DNA of 64,000 nt from Albugo candida (Eukaryota > Oomycota > Peronosporomycetes > Albuginales): the NCBI GenBank assembly GCA_040437565.1, contig JBDOQK010000013.1:62001-126000 (forward strand). Reading direction: 5' to 3'. Of this stretch, positions 1 through 10,880 are shown piece after piece. The notes under the pieces were generated by a model. That model ran no database searches, was not told the origin of the DNA, and saw only the letters and a list, made by a program, of their open reading frames with translations. Both the position numbers and the translations under genes were made by a program. The first letter of the stretch is position 1. Every line of letters begins with the position of its first letter.

Positions 1-747
1 GCCACTGCATACAAAGATACATACACGAAAGCGCACTCAGTGCTGACTCCGAAGTGAGTTCGGTGTCGAGTGGTGGACATCCATATGGTCTCAATGACTG
101 CGCCAGTACCAAAAGCCATCGCGAAACAGAGGTCGTCTCTGTAGACACGTTGACACATGATCAAGTAGTGGTACATGACGACTCCAATGAAGAAGATGAT
201 CTCATCGAACTTTTTGAAATTCGCAATTTACTGGTTGACGAACCGAGTATTGAACCATCTCATTTTGAACAAGCATGGGTGAACGGCTCTACGATGTATG
301 AGGCTTTCATCACTTGTGTTGTAAACGACGTTTAATCGTTCTTGCATTGCGTAGTGGAACTATCGGTTATGAAATCAATGTCGTTCCGACAAAGGAGCAC
401 ATCATCCGTATCATGAAGGACAATGCGCTTAGCTGCCTTGCAAGTGGATGTGTAGATGGAGCATACAAGTTTTATTTCTATTCTGAATCGGTGAGTAGCG
501 TTACGCCATTTCTTCGCTGTACATGGCCTCATATCCGGATCTCTAATTGTAGCGAGAATTAAAGAGCGCTTTTTGTGTCGAGTTGTTCCTTGACAGCAAC
601 ACCGCACAAGTGCACAGCACGATGAAGCGATTCAGCGTACAGGAATCGGCCATCTCGGACGAGCTGTCACAGGAACAAGTGGATGCCAGTTTTATTTGCC
701 ACATGGAAGAAATTTTGATGCAAAATCTGGATATTGTGCGAGTGTGA
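1..747 (+). CDS. AP-4 complex subunit beta, C-terminal part (gene enters from left edge)
   Basis: This is the 3' end of a gene that starts left of the window. I read three exons: 1-295, 355-490 and 553-747. The introns are 296-354 (59 bp, GTATGAG..GCGTAG) and 491-552 (62 bp, GTGAGT..TTGTAG), and both joins keep frame. The protein end has an acidic hinge (SNEEDDLIELFE), then FEQAW, then a segment with LASGCVDGAYKFYFYSES and ELFLDSNTAQVHSTMKRF. That order matches the TBP-like platform subdomain at the C-terminus of plant AP-4 beta adaptin (FQQKW .. CIASG .. FKFFFFAQ .. ECII). In the family, AP-4 beta is a large subunit of the trans-Golgi AP-4 coat and the ear binds accessory factors. AP-1/AP-2 beta is the alternative. 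The AP-4 choice is by remembered motif only. Confidence 0.6.
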
Positions 748-1093
748 CCGAACGGCAAACATCCGATGCAAAAATCCAATATCCACACGCTGACAGAAGC
801 GAATGAAAATGTCATTACATCGCAGCGTTCCTTGTCAATGGACAAAACAAAGAGCTACAGAATACGGTATAGATCATCCTTAAATGGATGACACCTTCGT
901 GAATTGTGCATTTAAACGAATTTTGGATGACAGGACACCTGCGTCTGTTGCATAGAATCTTAACCAACCATTAATCTTATTCCCTCTGATCTTCATTACT
1001 CGACATATCCAAAATTCTGCAGCAGTCACTGAGTAAACTCCGCTGTACAAAACCGATCTTTTTTGACTTTTGAGCTCTCTCGTCATTAACTCT
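748..1093. other. Intergenic stretch without a recognised gene
   Basis: 346 bases between the adaptin stop and the ATPase start. Only short open frames in either direction and no conserved motif. It should hold the adaptin 3' UTR and the ATPase promoter. Confidence 0.5.
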
Positions 1094-4000
1094 ATGCCCA
1101 ATCAGAGTTCCCATTCGATTCTGCCGCTCGTTAAAGACGGAAAATGCGTATCTTCTGATCAGGACGTTCCTTCCTTGACATTCTCACAAGGACGTCAAGA
1201 ACATCAACAGACTAAGCGATTCCTCTTTTTCCTCGTACCAGCATTGGATGTTACTTCTGAAACCACCAATTTTATCCTTCAGGCGCTTCGAAGCACTGCC
1301 GGTGTGAATTTGGTGCAATTGGATGCGTATGAAAATTTGATGCAGATTGAGATAAATCAGCACGAATTGCTAGATCCTTCCATCAATTGGGACACCCGTC
1401 TTGCTGAGATTATGGAGAAGGCTGATATCACGAATTCGACGACCGCGTACCCTGTTTGGAAGCATCGAGATCGTGTTGTACTGCTCAAGATCGACGGCAT
1501 GCAATGCATGAGAAATTGTGGCACACAAGTGATCCAAGCGCTCGAGCCTATCCCGGGTGTACTAGATATTCATGTCGATTCAAAAACCAAAATGGCAGCA
1601 ATCACTTTGGCTAAAGGATGCACAGTTACGGCTGTGGATTTGATAAAATGTATCCGAGCCAAAAATGCTCGTTTTGATGCGTTTTTGTGTTCGGAAAACG
1701 AAAAAGTTGTGCAGTCCACCGGAGCAGTATTACTTCGCATCCATGGAATGAACAAAGTAAATGGCGGAGCTGTGATGGTCCAAAAAGCACTTGAGAAAGT
1801 AGAAGGAGTCCTTACTGTCACAGTGGATGGAAAACATAAACGTGCGACTGTGTTACTGAAGACAGGAAGCCAAGTTTCCGTTAAAAAGTTGATTCAGGCT
1901 GCGAACAGGCTTGATGAAGCCATCCAAGCTTCTTTATTTCAGCCTTTTAGTGCGTCAAGGAAGGTGGTGCTGGAGACTCAAGGTGATTTGACTCAGTATA
2001 AAGATAAGATTGAAGAAGCTTTACTTGATGAGATCGGAGTTAGTGACGTCGTCGTTGATACTAATAGCTGCCGCGTCACAGTCTCATTAGAACTTGGAAG
2101 TCGTTTGAATGAACAAAATGTAATTGAAATCATTGAAAGCGTGCATCCCAAGCTTCAGGCCGATGTAGTTGTTACTCCTTCTGAAGTATCCATCAAAGCT
2201 TTAGCAATCACTGGAATGACCTGTGCCAAGGGCTGCGCTAGAAAGATTGAAAAAACTCTCTGTAATCTTCCTGGAGTCAAAACAGCAGCGGTTGATTTCA
2301 AATCAGGTCGAGCTTCAGTGCATCTCACGTCACCGAGCAGCTTGACGGACTCTGAGCTCATTCAAGCCGTGAAATCTGCTGGAGCAAAGTTCGATGCAAC
2401 TGTTTGTAGATCGAATATCTTCCAACTACAGCTATCCAACTCGACCTGTTCTTCCTATTCAGCTCAAGAAATCACCGATATAATTCTCAAATGTCCGGGA
2501 GTACAACAAGCCGAAGTGAATCTACATCAAAGACGAGCGCTTNNNNNNNNNNNNNNNNNNNNNNNNNNNNNNNNNNNNNNNNNNNNNNNNNNNNNNNNNN
2601 NNNNNNNNNNNNNNNNNNNNNNNNNNNNNNNNNNNNNNNNNNGCAGCGGTTGATTTCAAATCAGGTCGAGCTTCAGTGCATCTCACGTCACCGAGCAGCT
2701 TGACGGACTCTGAGCTCATTCAAGCCGTGAAATCTGCTGGAGCAAAGTTCGATGCAACTGTTTGTAGATCGAATATCTTCCAACTACAGCTATCCAACTC
2801 GACCTGTTCTTCCTATTCAGCTCAAGAAATCACCGATATAATTCTCAAATGTCCGGGAGTACAACAAGCCGAAGTGAATCTACATCAAAGACGAGCGCTT
2901 GTTACGGTAGAAGCCGATTGTGGCAGAAGCGCGCAAGATATGATAGACTGTGTACGTCAGGCACATCCCGATTTTGTGGCGTGTATGGATGGTGAACGTG
3001 ATATTGAATCTCAATCATCAAAATCAACTATAAAGTCAGAGTCTGAGGCCAAGGACAATGGTGTAGACGCTCATTCGGAAGTCGTCATTTCGATTCCCGA
3101 AAATGGCGAAAATGACACTTTGAGAGACGATATCGATGAAGTGATTCTTTTGATCGGTGGAATGACTTGTAACTCATGTGTTCACTCGGTGGAAAGTTGT
3201 CTTCAACAATTACGAGGCGTTGTCTCCGCGTCAGTTAATTTTGCAACGGAAAAAGCTATCGTGAGATTCAATAAGCAGATCATTGGGATTCGAACACTTA
3301 TTGAAGCCATCGATGCAATAGGCTATGAAACATCTTTCAATCCAGAGACCGATTTGCAGAAAGCCCGTGATGATCAGCGTTCACGGGAGATAACCCGCTT
3401 TCGTGACGATTTCTTTGTATCCATCTTGTTCACTTTTCCAATTATTCTCATCATGATGGTTTTTGGGAACATACAAGTCATCAATCGTGGGTTGATGACA
3501 CCGCTTTTGCGGGGTCTGAATTGGATGTCGCTTATGCTACTCATTCTCGCAACTCCTGTTCAATTCTATTCAGCTCGTCGATTTCATGTCGACGCGTACA
3601 AAGGCTTACGAAACAGTGTGTTAGGAATGCCATTTCTCATCTCAATGGGCTCGAATGCTTCATATTTCTATGGGGTCTTTAGTGTCATTCGAAGCATTGT
3701 CTTGGACGATTGTAGCCTCTCGTCTCCGGATATGTTTATGACAGCATCTATGCTGGTGACGTTTGTGATCCTGGGAAAATGGCTGGAAGCAATTGCTAAA
3801 GGAAAGACATCAGAAGCATTGAGTAAACTGCTCGATTTACAAGTGAAAACAGCGACTTTACTTATTATGGATGAGGCACAAAAACGCGTTGTCGAAGAAC
3901 AAGTTGTGTCGATTGAATTGGTTCAACGTGGAGACATTCTTAAAGTCGTGCGTGGATGTGGCGTACCAGCAGATGGAGTCATCGTATATGGAGAAGCTCG

Positions 4001-5558
4001 ATTAGATGAATCAATGCTCACAGGAGAGTCAAAATTAGTGAAGAAGGGCGTCAATGATGCTGTTATGGGTGCGACAATAAACGCTGATGGCCTCTTCCAT
4101 ATGAGAGTAACAGGAGTCGGGAATGACACCACGCTGAGTCAGATCATTCGTCTGGTTGAGAATGCTCAGACTTCAAAAGCACCTATCCAAGCTTATGCGG
4201 ATTATGTGGCCTCGATTTTTGTTCCAGCGGTTTTGCTGATATCTTGCGCTACATTTGTCGTATGGTATGTTGGATGCTTGATGCACTTGATCCCTCAGTC
4301 TTGGATTCCACCGACAGACAGCGAGTTTGTATTTTCTTTTAATTTCGCTATCGCCACATTAGTCGTTGCCTGCCCATGTGCACTTGGACTGGCAACACCA
4401 ACTGCAGTCATGGTAGGAACAGGTATAGGGGCAGAACATGGCGTTTTGATCAAAGGAGGAGGACCTCTAGAGGTCGCTCACAAGGTGAATACAATACTGT
4501 TCGACAAAACAGGAACACTGACAGCCGGTCAACCAGTTGTGACAGACTTTGTGGTGTCGAGCAAAGAGTACTCGGCAGAGAAATTGATTTCTTTGGCTGG
4601 ATCCGCGGAGCTTGGCAGTGAGCATCCACTAGGAAAGGCAATTATCGATTACTCGCGATTTATTTCGACTAAATTGGAACAACCAGATTTCTTTGAAGGA
4701 ATTTCTGGTCGTGGTATCCGATGCAATGTCGGTTCTGACCGTATTGTCATTGGGAACAAAGAGTGGATAAAAGAAAATCAGCTGCAGAGACAAGATAGTA
4801 TTATGTTGCAACAAGCAGTTTTGTCTTTCCAGGACGCTGGGAAAACATCAATCTATATGGGCGTAAACGGAAAATTAGTAGCCGTCTTCGGCATTGCCGA
4901 TGCTCCTCGACCGGAAGCTCTCTACACTTTGGCGATGCTCAAACGTATGGGATTAGAGATTTGGATGGTGACGGGTGACAACAAACAAACAGCTTATACA
5001 ATCGCTCATCAATTAGGTATCGAACAGAGTCATGTGATTGCCGAAGTAATACCTTCAGAAAAAGCTTTGAAAGTAAGTGAGTTACAGCTCGAAGGACGTA
5101 TCGTCGCAATGGTTGGCGATGGGATCAATGATTCTCCGGCACTTGCTCAAGCCAATTTAGGCATCGCGATTGGAGCAGGGACCGAGATCGCTGTGGAGAC
5201 CGCAGGAATGGTTCTGATGAAGTCTAATCTCTTTGACGTCATCACGGCTCTGGATCTATCCTGCACAATTTTCAATCGAATCCGACTGAATTATGTATGG
5301 GCTCTGGGATACAATTGTCTCCTGATACCACTTGCTGCTGGTGTTTTCTTTCCGTTTGGTTTCCGCATCCCTCCCATGTTTGCTGGTGCTGCAATGGCTC
5401 TTTCATCAATCTCGGTAGTTGCATCATCTTTATCATTGCGATATTATCAACCTCCGATTGTGGAAAAGATCACAGCATCAGAAAATAGACAGCACACAAT
5501 CGTATTTAGAAATTCGACGGAGACAACACCCTTATTATCGCAGAAATTATCGCCATAA
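1094..5558 (+). CDS. Copper-type heavy-metal P1B-ATPase with multiple HMA domains
   Basis: A Cu+-transporting P-type ATPase that pumps metal across a membrane, likely Golgi/vacuole or plasma membrane. The first ATG of the frame is at 1094. Bases 2285-2542 are repeated at 2643-2900 around an N gap; collapsing them gives one intron-free frame of 1368 aa. Hallmarks in order are TGES (actuator, about residue 856), the CPC metal site in CPCALG (about 973), DKTGT with the phosphorylated Asp (about 1017), SEHPLG, VTGDN and GDGIND (about 1221), with hydrophobic segments placed as in P1B pumps. The N-terminus is long and carries about seven HMA-like units. Only the last (near 569) has a classic GMTCNSC. 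Two have a C-x3-C (GMQCMRNC near 136, GMTCAKGC near 374) and the rest have lost the cysteines. The C-terminus ends ETTPLLSQ, a possible dileucine-type sorting signal. Confidence 0.95.
2543..2642. other. Assembly gap (100 N) inside the Cu-ATPase
   Basis: The 258 bases before the gap (2285-2542) are identical to the 258 after it (2643-2900). The gap is best read as two overlapping contig ends that were not merged. Confidence 0.9.
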
Positions 5559-5819
5559 GTCAATTCGTTGGCAATTTGGAGTCTGTTTATAATCTGATAA
5601 TCGTACAGGCGAATGACATGCATTCCAATCTCCATACGAGACGCATTCTGCTCGAGCTGCAAGAGTGTTTGGCAATTACCGAGAAAGGACAAGTCTTTCA
5701 AGTAGCATTCGAAATTTGAAAGTGAACAGGTTCGCTAACGGATCCTTGTAGCTCTTCGTAGCCTTTCTACGTTCAGCAAAGCCCACGTCGTCAACGTTTT
5801 GAATCGAAATCGCAAGGGA

Positions 5820-7039
5820 ATGCTTTTGGATCACACAATAGGCACAACTGAATTCGAATACCTGAGTAAAATTACACTTTCTCGCATCATTTCAAGCACA
5901 ACTCGTTCACTTTTCAACACTCTTTGTGAAAAGAACGTCTGTATGAATATGGTAGCAGATACAACGTCACTTGAAGGCGCTCCAAATGACCTTGATTCGA
6001 TATTGAGGAATACTTACTCGAACGAGCTCGATGGTGCTGCGATTTTATCGTCCGCTGAATCTTACATTGACACTCTGTACTCCGCCACCGAACGGAAGAG
6101 CATCGATGTCGAAACCGAGTGGCACCGTGGCATGTAAGTAGTATAAGAACTCGTCTGGAAACAGATTGTAATTGAATGTCACTTTGCTGTAGCTTGAATG
6201 GAACAGAATGGGACGAAGTGCTACAAACAATTGAGATGCTGGAACATCCAACATCACCGGTTATCAATGACTGCGTGGACGGTGTTTTTAACGAGGAACT
6301 TGAAGTGACCGGCTTGGAGTTTTTGCAGAGCCCAATGATTAGCACCAAGTCCAACTTCTCTCTGACTTGCACGAAAGAAGAAAAATCGAGCAGTTTGCCC
6401 TCACTGCAAACACTGGATCCATTTGATTCTGCTTTTACGAATAACAGCAGAGACGATGACTCATCATCTCTTCGCATTCAATTCAGATTGCGAGCACAAC
6501 GAACCAATGACGATTTTGGCACAAAGGCTCGAAAAGCAAGCCGAATTTTGGATTTTGACGAGGGAAAAGACATGGACGAGTCCAATATGAAATCGTTTAA
6601 AAGGCTGCGCAAAAGTGGCCGCAAAGGATCGTCCATGCGTCGACGAGGCAAATTGGACCGCAAATCCAAGATTTGTTGCATGGACGGGTGTACAAAAGGT
6701 GCGCGTAGTAAGGGATTATGCAAGCGCCACGGTGGCGGAAAACGATGTACGCATCCAGACTGCACGCGCAGCGATCAAGGAGGTGGATTTTGTATCGCAC
6801 ATGGAGGAGGAAGACGCTGTGCGATTCCACATTGTAAAAATTCAGCTCAATCTCGGGGATTATGCAAAAGTCACGGCGGTGGGAAACGTTGTGGTGTAGA
6901 AGGGTGTATCAAAAGTAGCCAAGAGGGTGGCGTTTGTAGAGGACATGGTGGCGGCAAAATTTGCAAGATTATCCAATGTACGAGACCGCGAGCGAGTCGA
7001 CAAAAGTATTGCCTCTTACACATGGAAATGAGCTTTTAA
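5820..7039 (+). CDS. HGGG-repeat zinc-finger protein (WRKY19-like oomycete family)
   Basis: Two exons, 5820-6133 and 6193-7039, with a 59-bp GTAAGT..GCTGTAG intron; the join completes an ATC codon. 386 aa from the first in-frame ATG; a later ATG at 5944 is possible. The N-terminal two thirds are low-complexity and acidic, followed by a basic patch (KRLRKSGRKGSSMRRRGK) likely to be a nuclear signal. The C-terminal ~120 residues hold five tandem modules of the form C-x4-C..CK/IxHGGGKRC (GLCKRHGGGKRC, GFCIAHGGGRRC, GLCKSHGGGKRC, GVCRGHGGGKIC, last ending YCLLH). Such Cys/His repeats are annotated as 'WRKY transcription factor 19-like' in oomycetes although no WRKY domain is present. A nuclear DNA- or protein-binding role is inference. 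Confidence 0.85.
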
Positions 7040-7209
7040 GCTGAACGTCACATACAGCAATCCGCGGTCATTCTGTTGTATCCGCACGTGCTGCTGTATC
7101 TCAATAATCCACAAATATATTCGATATTATGTTAAAAAGCGTTTATAATGACTTCTTATCGACTGATTAGATACGCTTCATGTGACCAAAGTACGCGCGA
7201 CCTGAAAGG

Positions 7210-8997
7210 ATGCAGCAAGAGATCATCACGTTGTTCCTGGCTCTGACTCTCAGTGTAAAGCAATAAAGTAATGCTATTATCGAGCGTATGATAATTTGCG
7301 ATTGCAGGCAATGTCCATCACTCTTCGAGTTAAGGGAAGTGAGTTATATCAACAGGTTCGATTTCGTGCATTTTTCTCTATATATCTTTTCGCTATATTT
7401 TTACAGGAATCATGGCGAATACTACTGGGAGTGGTACTATTTTTGACTGGATCGATTGTCGAATTCATTACACTTGGGTATGCGCATACTCCTATCGACC
7501 TTGGAAGAGTATTCGGAGCTGAGACGAGATGAAAAGGCTCATAAATCTAGCTCTAGCAATCGCGACGAACGGACTTATGTTTTGTTTGATCGAGAAACGA
7601 TGGACTGGAGTATGCGATTTAATTCGAATGTGATCATCGGCCTCACCTTTCTGAGGGTAGGATTTCAATAAGGACCTGACGAAAACAGCTGGATGCCTTT
7701 TAGTACTATCAGCGGGATTGTTGATGCTTTCATTCAATAAGAGACCCGTAACAAGTTTATTGACGACGAGAAGCTACATGCACTCGAGCTCTTGGCTGAT
7801 GCTCCGCAACGTGTCAGTCACTGCCGCAGCTATGATTGTAGTCGCCGGCTGGACTATGCGCAAACCCATCNNNNNNNNNNNNNNNNNNNNNNNNNNNNNN
7901 NNNNNNNNNNNNNNNNNNNNNNNNNNNNNNNNNNNNNNNNNNNNNNNNNNNNNNNNNNNNNNNNNNNNNNGTAGGATTTCAATAAGGACCTGACGAAAAC
8001 AGCTGGATGCCTTTTAGTACTATCAGCGGGATTGTTAATGCTTTCATTCAATAACAGACCCGTAACAAGTTTATTGACGACGAGAAGCTACATGCACTCG
8101 AGCTCTTGGCTGATACTACGCAACGTGTCAGTCACTGCCGCAGCTATGATTGTAGTCGCCGGCTGGACTATGCGCAAACCCATCGACGCATCTCAATTGT
8201 TTCTCAGTGAGAGAGAAAAGTCGGCACCCGGATCAAATCGAGATGAAGTGAGCAAAGGCACCTTGATTTCCCTGATAGATATGGAAGGATCGAACTACAC
8301 CATTTGTAAATATGAGTATGCTATAGCTGCAATCACAGGTGCATGCAGTCTTTCATTTGAAAAGGTTAGTACTTTGCCGCATAGTGTTCCTTATACCAAC
8401 TGTCTCTTACATTGCAGTGCATTTCAGACAGAACACTCGGTCAGCACGCAATATCGAACCCTTCCTTATATTTGCTGTCTTCATGGCTTCTACTTGCATT
8501 ATTGCAAATTCATTATATGCGAAAGGCTTTCTTGTCAGCAGCTGCCATAGAATTCTGGAGTTTCGAGTCCAAAAGAGCCAAAAATCTTTTCTTGTATTAC
8601 TACATGTACATTTACATATGTGTACGTTTACCTTGGTCGCGTCGTATTTCTATCACTGAATCCTTTTCTGTAAAATCAGTTTGGTTCACTATTGAGCCTG
8701 CTTGCTTTCAGCGAACACCGCACGAATGTTGCTTCCAGCTTGCTTGGAATCGGATCCCTAGGTAACAATGCACGCAAAATCCGCACCTACAAAACCTGAC
8801 GACAAGCAGTGTGTTTGTGTGGGTTGACATATCTGAATCCGCAGGAAGATGATCAGGATATGACGCAACTGGTAGAGGCTTCAGAAAGACTACTGGTAGA
8901 AGAGTACGATGAATCTTTGGAAGGGAGCAATCATTTCATAGATACAAAGCAAGAAATGCGTGGGTATCATCCTCCAATTCGCTTCAAATTGATGTAG
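7210..8997 (+). CDS. Multi-pass membrane protein, possibly NIPA-like (DUF803) Mg2+ transporter
   Basis: An eight-exon model keeps frame throughout: 7210-7254, 7308-7355, 7407-7477, 7551-7609, 7689 across the gap (second copy starts 8003) to 8364, 8418-8621, 8680-8761, 8849-8997. About 339 aa. Hydrophobic segments include ILLGVVLFLTGSIVEFITLG, CLLVLSAGLLMLSF, AAAMIVVAGW, SLYLLSSWLLLALLQIHY and FGSLLSLLAF. The early W..LLG..LF..G.I..F pattern and the late LQIHYMRKA recall NIPA-type transporters, whose usual length is similar. An acidic cytoplasmic tail (ERLLVEEYDESLEG) ends the protein. The fourth exon and the last junction are the least certain, because they skip a stretch (GYAHTPIDLG) that also looks NIPA-like. 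Confidence 0.45.
7871..7970. other. Assembly gap (100 N) with near-identical flanks
   Basis: Bases 7657-7870 recur at 7971-8184 with about four substitutions. The two copies look like the two haplotypes of one locus, or two contigs that overlap. Confidence 0.85.
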
Positions 8998-9070
8998 ATA
9001 AGTTCCAAATTTAGGAGTATCGATATGAGACATTCTATTTGCCAACTCGTATAAATTTTCAAAGTTCGGT

Positions 9071-9450
9071 ATGAGCGTGTATGATCGACGAGATGAAGGC
9101 ACGACAACAGTGACACGAGTGTCCGCAGAGGAGCAAACTGAGGCAAATCCAGCGTACAATTTACGTCTCTATCCGCGCGCTCACGTCCGATTCGATGAGA
9201 GCGTGATTGATAATGAGCATCTCGGACGCAAAAAGTCAAAAAGTATGTTAGTTTTCAGAGCCACCTTATAGCGCTATCATTATTTTGTTTGCTAGAATGC
9301 TGTATTTTTCACAAAAAGAGAAATTATAACGAAAGTTCTAGTGAAAGCGATGACGAGAGCTCAGATGGTGGGGTGAATAAAAGCAGAAATCGTCAACAGA
9401 CGAAAACTCCATCTCAAACCTGTCAGTGTAACAATGCCACAAAGAAATAA
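9071..9450 (+). CDS. PPP1R11: Protein phosphatase 1 inhibitor-3 homologue (PPP1R11/YPI1)
   Basis: Two exons, 9071-9242 and 9296-9450, around a 53-bp GTATGT..TGCTAG intron. 108 aa. The exon join creates the family signature: HVRFDESVIDNEHLGRKKSK at the end of exon 1 runs into KCCIFHKKR from exon 2. In animals and fungi this region carries the RVxW/F PP1-docking motif and the CCIFHK block of inhibitor-3/Ypi1, a small, mostly disordered regulator of nuclear PP1. The C-terminal tail is Ser/Asp-rich (SSSESDDESSDGG), as usual for the family. It lies only 73 bp downstream of the membrane-protein gene. Function is by homology; the intron is certain in frame. Confidence 0.9.
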
Positions 9451-9658
9451 TGCAACCGCCAAGTCATTTGCATACGTTCATAATAAGGTTAATTTGTATG
9501 GGTAATCCGCCAGTCCCCTCCGTTCAAACACCGAAAATCATCAGAAAAAGCTAGTTGTGTCTGCTCTCAAACCGACGGCGCGTAGTAACGCTTTTAGAGT
9601 GATAATTATACCAGCAGTGTACTATCTCACTTTATCCTCTTTCACGCTGCAAGTAGGC

Positions 9659-10717
9659 ATGTACATTCACCCAAATTTGGGTCACCGCTATAGTCTATCT
9701 CAAGCATCCTCCTCGATTGCGTCATCTTATTCAATCCCGTCCTTGTTAGAATCTACGTCTTTCGATAGTGTTCACACATCCAATCCGATCGCGGTGAGAG
9801 AAGCTTTTGAATCCTTCGGTGCCGACTTTTCTAGGAGATCATCCAATTCGGCCATCACCGCAGGCAGTATTACTAGTCCGCTTTTCTTAGGTCTACACCG
9901 AGTTCTACATTCTAGTGCTCCTAATCCCATAAGGGCAGCCTCTTTGGGAATGACGACAGTAACATCTACCATAGCTAGAAACAATGCCCACTCAAATACA
10001 ATGCGCACATTTGGTGCTATCATATGTCGCGATTGCCTCTACTTGGAATTTCCAGGATGCGATATTCACGGAATGTTGTACTGTGAACGAGTTATTTTGG
10101 AGGTTGACGATTCTGCGGAAAATCGTTTCCGCGATCAAATTCCTGATAACTCAAACTTTGCATCGGAAAGGCACTCTAATCAACAACACGCAAAATGTGC
10201 GAAATGTGCAGCAGCTACCAATAATGTTCGGCCTTTTCGCGATGGATGCCGACGATGTAAAGGATCAACAAGTGTTCACATGTGGAACACATCACAACAG
10301 GAACTTGCAAAGGCCTTTGAGGCATTTCCGTCACAATTGGAAGAGATACATCACACAGTTCTTGTTTGTGAATTTTGTCAGAGTGTTATATTTCCTCGCG
10401 CACTTGACCAGCTGACACAACGTACTGATCGACACGTGCTGACAATATTGAACTCGGGGAAGCCACTCCAAATATCTAATTATCAGCTGAATATGCCACA
10501 TGTTGACGGATGCCCACGAAAAGGAATGCCATTACAAGGAACTGCAATACATTTACCAAAAGGAGAACTCAAATTCGCATACGATCGAATCCAGGATTGT
10601 CCAATTCCAGATAGTATTCGAACGGAAATTCAGTATCAGAAGAGAGACATCGAAGTTGTGGCGACCCAGAATCATCTGCAACAGGTTTACCACCTACACT
10701 CAAATCAAATTCGATGA
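9659..10717 (+). CDS. Hypothetical protein with CxxC zinc-binding-like motifs
   Basis: I do not recognise this protein. The frame is open from before 9557 to the stop at 10715; the first ATG is at 9659, giving 352 aa, but an unseen upstream exon could supply another start. The N-terminal third is rich in Ser/Ala. The middle has clustered cysteines: ICRDC, FPGC, LYCE, then KCAKC and GCRRC separated by 16 residues, and later VCEFC. These pairs could bind two zinc ions. The tail has charged helices (EIQYQKRDIEVV) and no membrane segment. No intron is evident in the coding part. Confidence 0.55.
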   Translation: MYIHPNLGHRYSLSQASSSIASSYSIPSLLESTSFDSVHTSNPIAVREAFESFGADFSRRSSNSAITAGSITSPLFLGLHRVLHSSAPNPIRAASLGMTTVTSTIARNNAHSNTMRTFGAIICRDCLYLEFPGCDIHGMLYCERVILEVDDSAENRFRDQIPDNSNFASERHSNQQHAKCAKCAAATNNVRPFRDGCRRCKGSTSVHMWNTSQQELAKAFEAFPSQLEEIHHTVLVCEFCQSVIFPRALDQLTQRTDRHVLTILNSGKPLQISNYQLNMPHVDGCPRKGMPLQGTAIHLPKGELKFAYDRIQDCPIPDSIRTEIQYQKRDIEVVATQNHLQQVYHLHSNQIR

Positions 10718-10880
10718 CTCACACACTGTAGATCTACTTGGGTTTATTCAAAAGCTTGCTGCTTTCAGCTGATCCAGAGAAACATGATATAATTGAGCCA
10801 CTTAGAAAGGTTGACAATTTTGCTGCCTTAGTAACAAATGGTTCACAGATAGTATGAGATAGATACGAGATTTACTAGGG

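Noticed and set aside
4376-4641. Overlapping frames on both strands inside the ATPase
   Set aside because: Shadows of the ATPase frame; no domain, no start context.
5447-5701. Minus-strand frame MKDLSFLGNCQTLLQ..
   Set aside because: Mostly antisense to the ATPase end, no recognisable motif.
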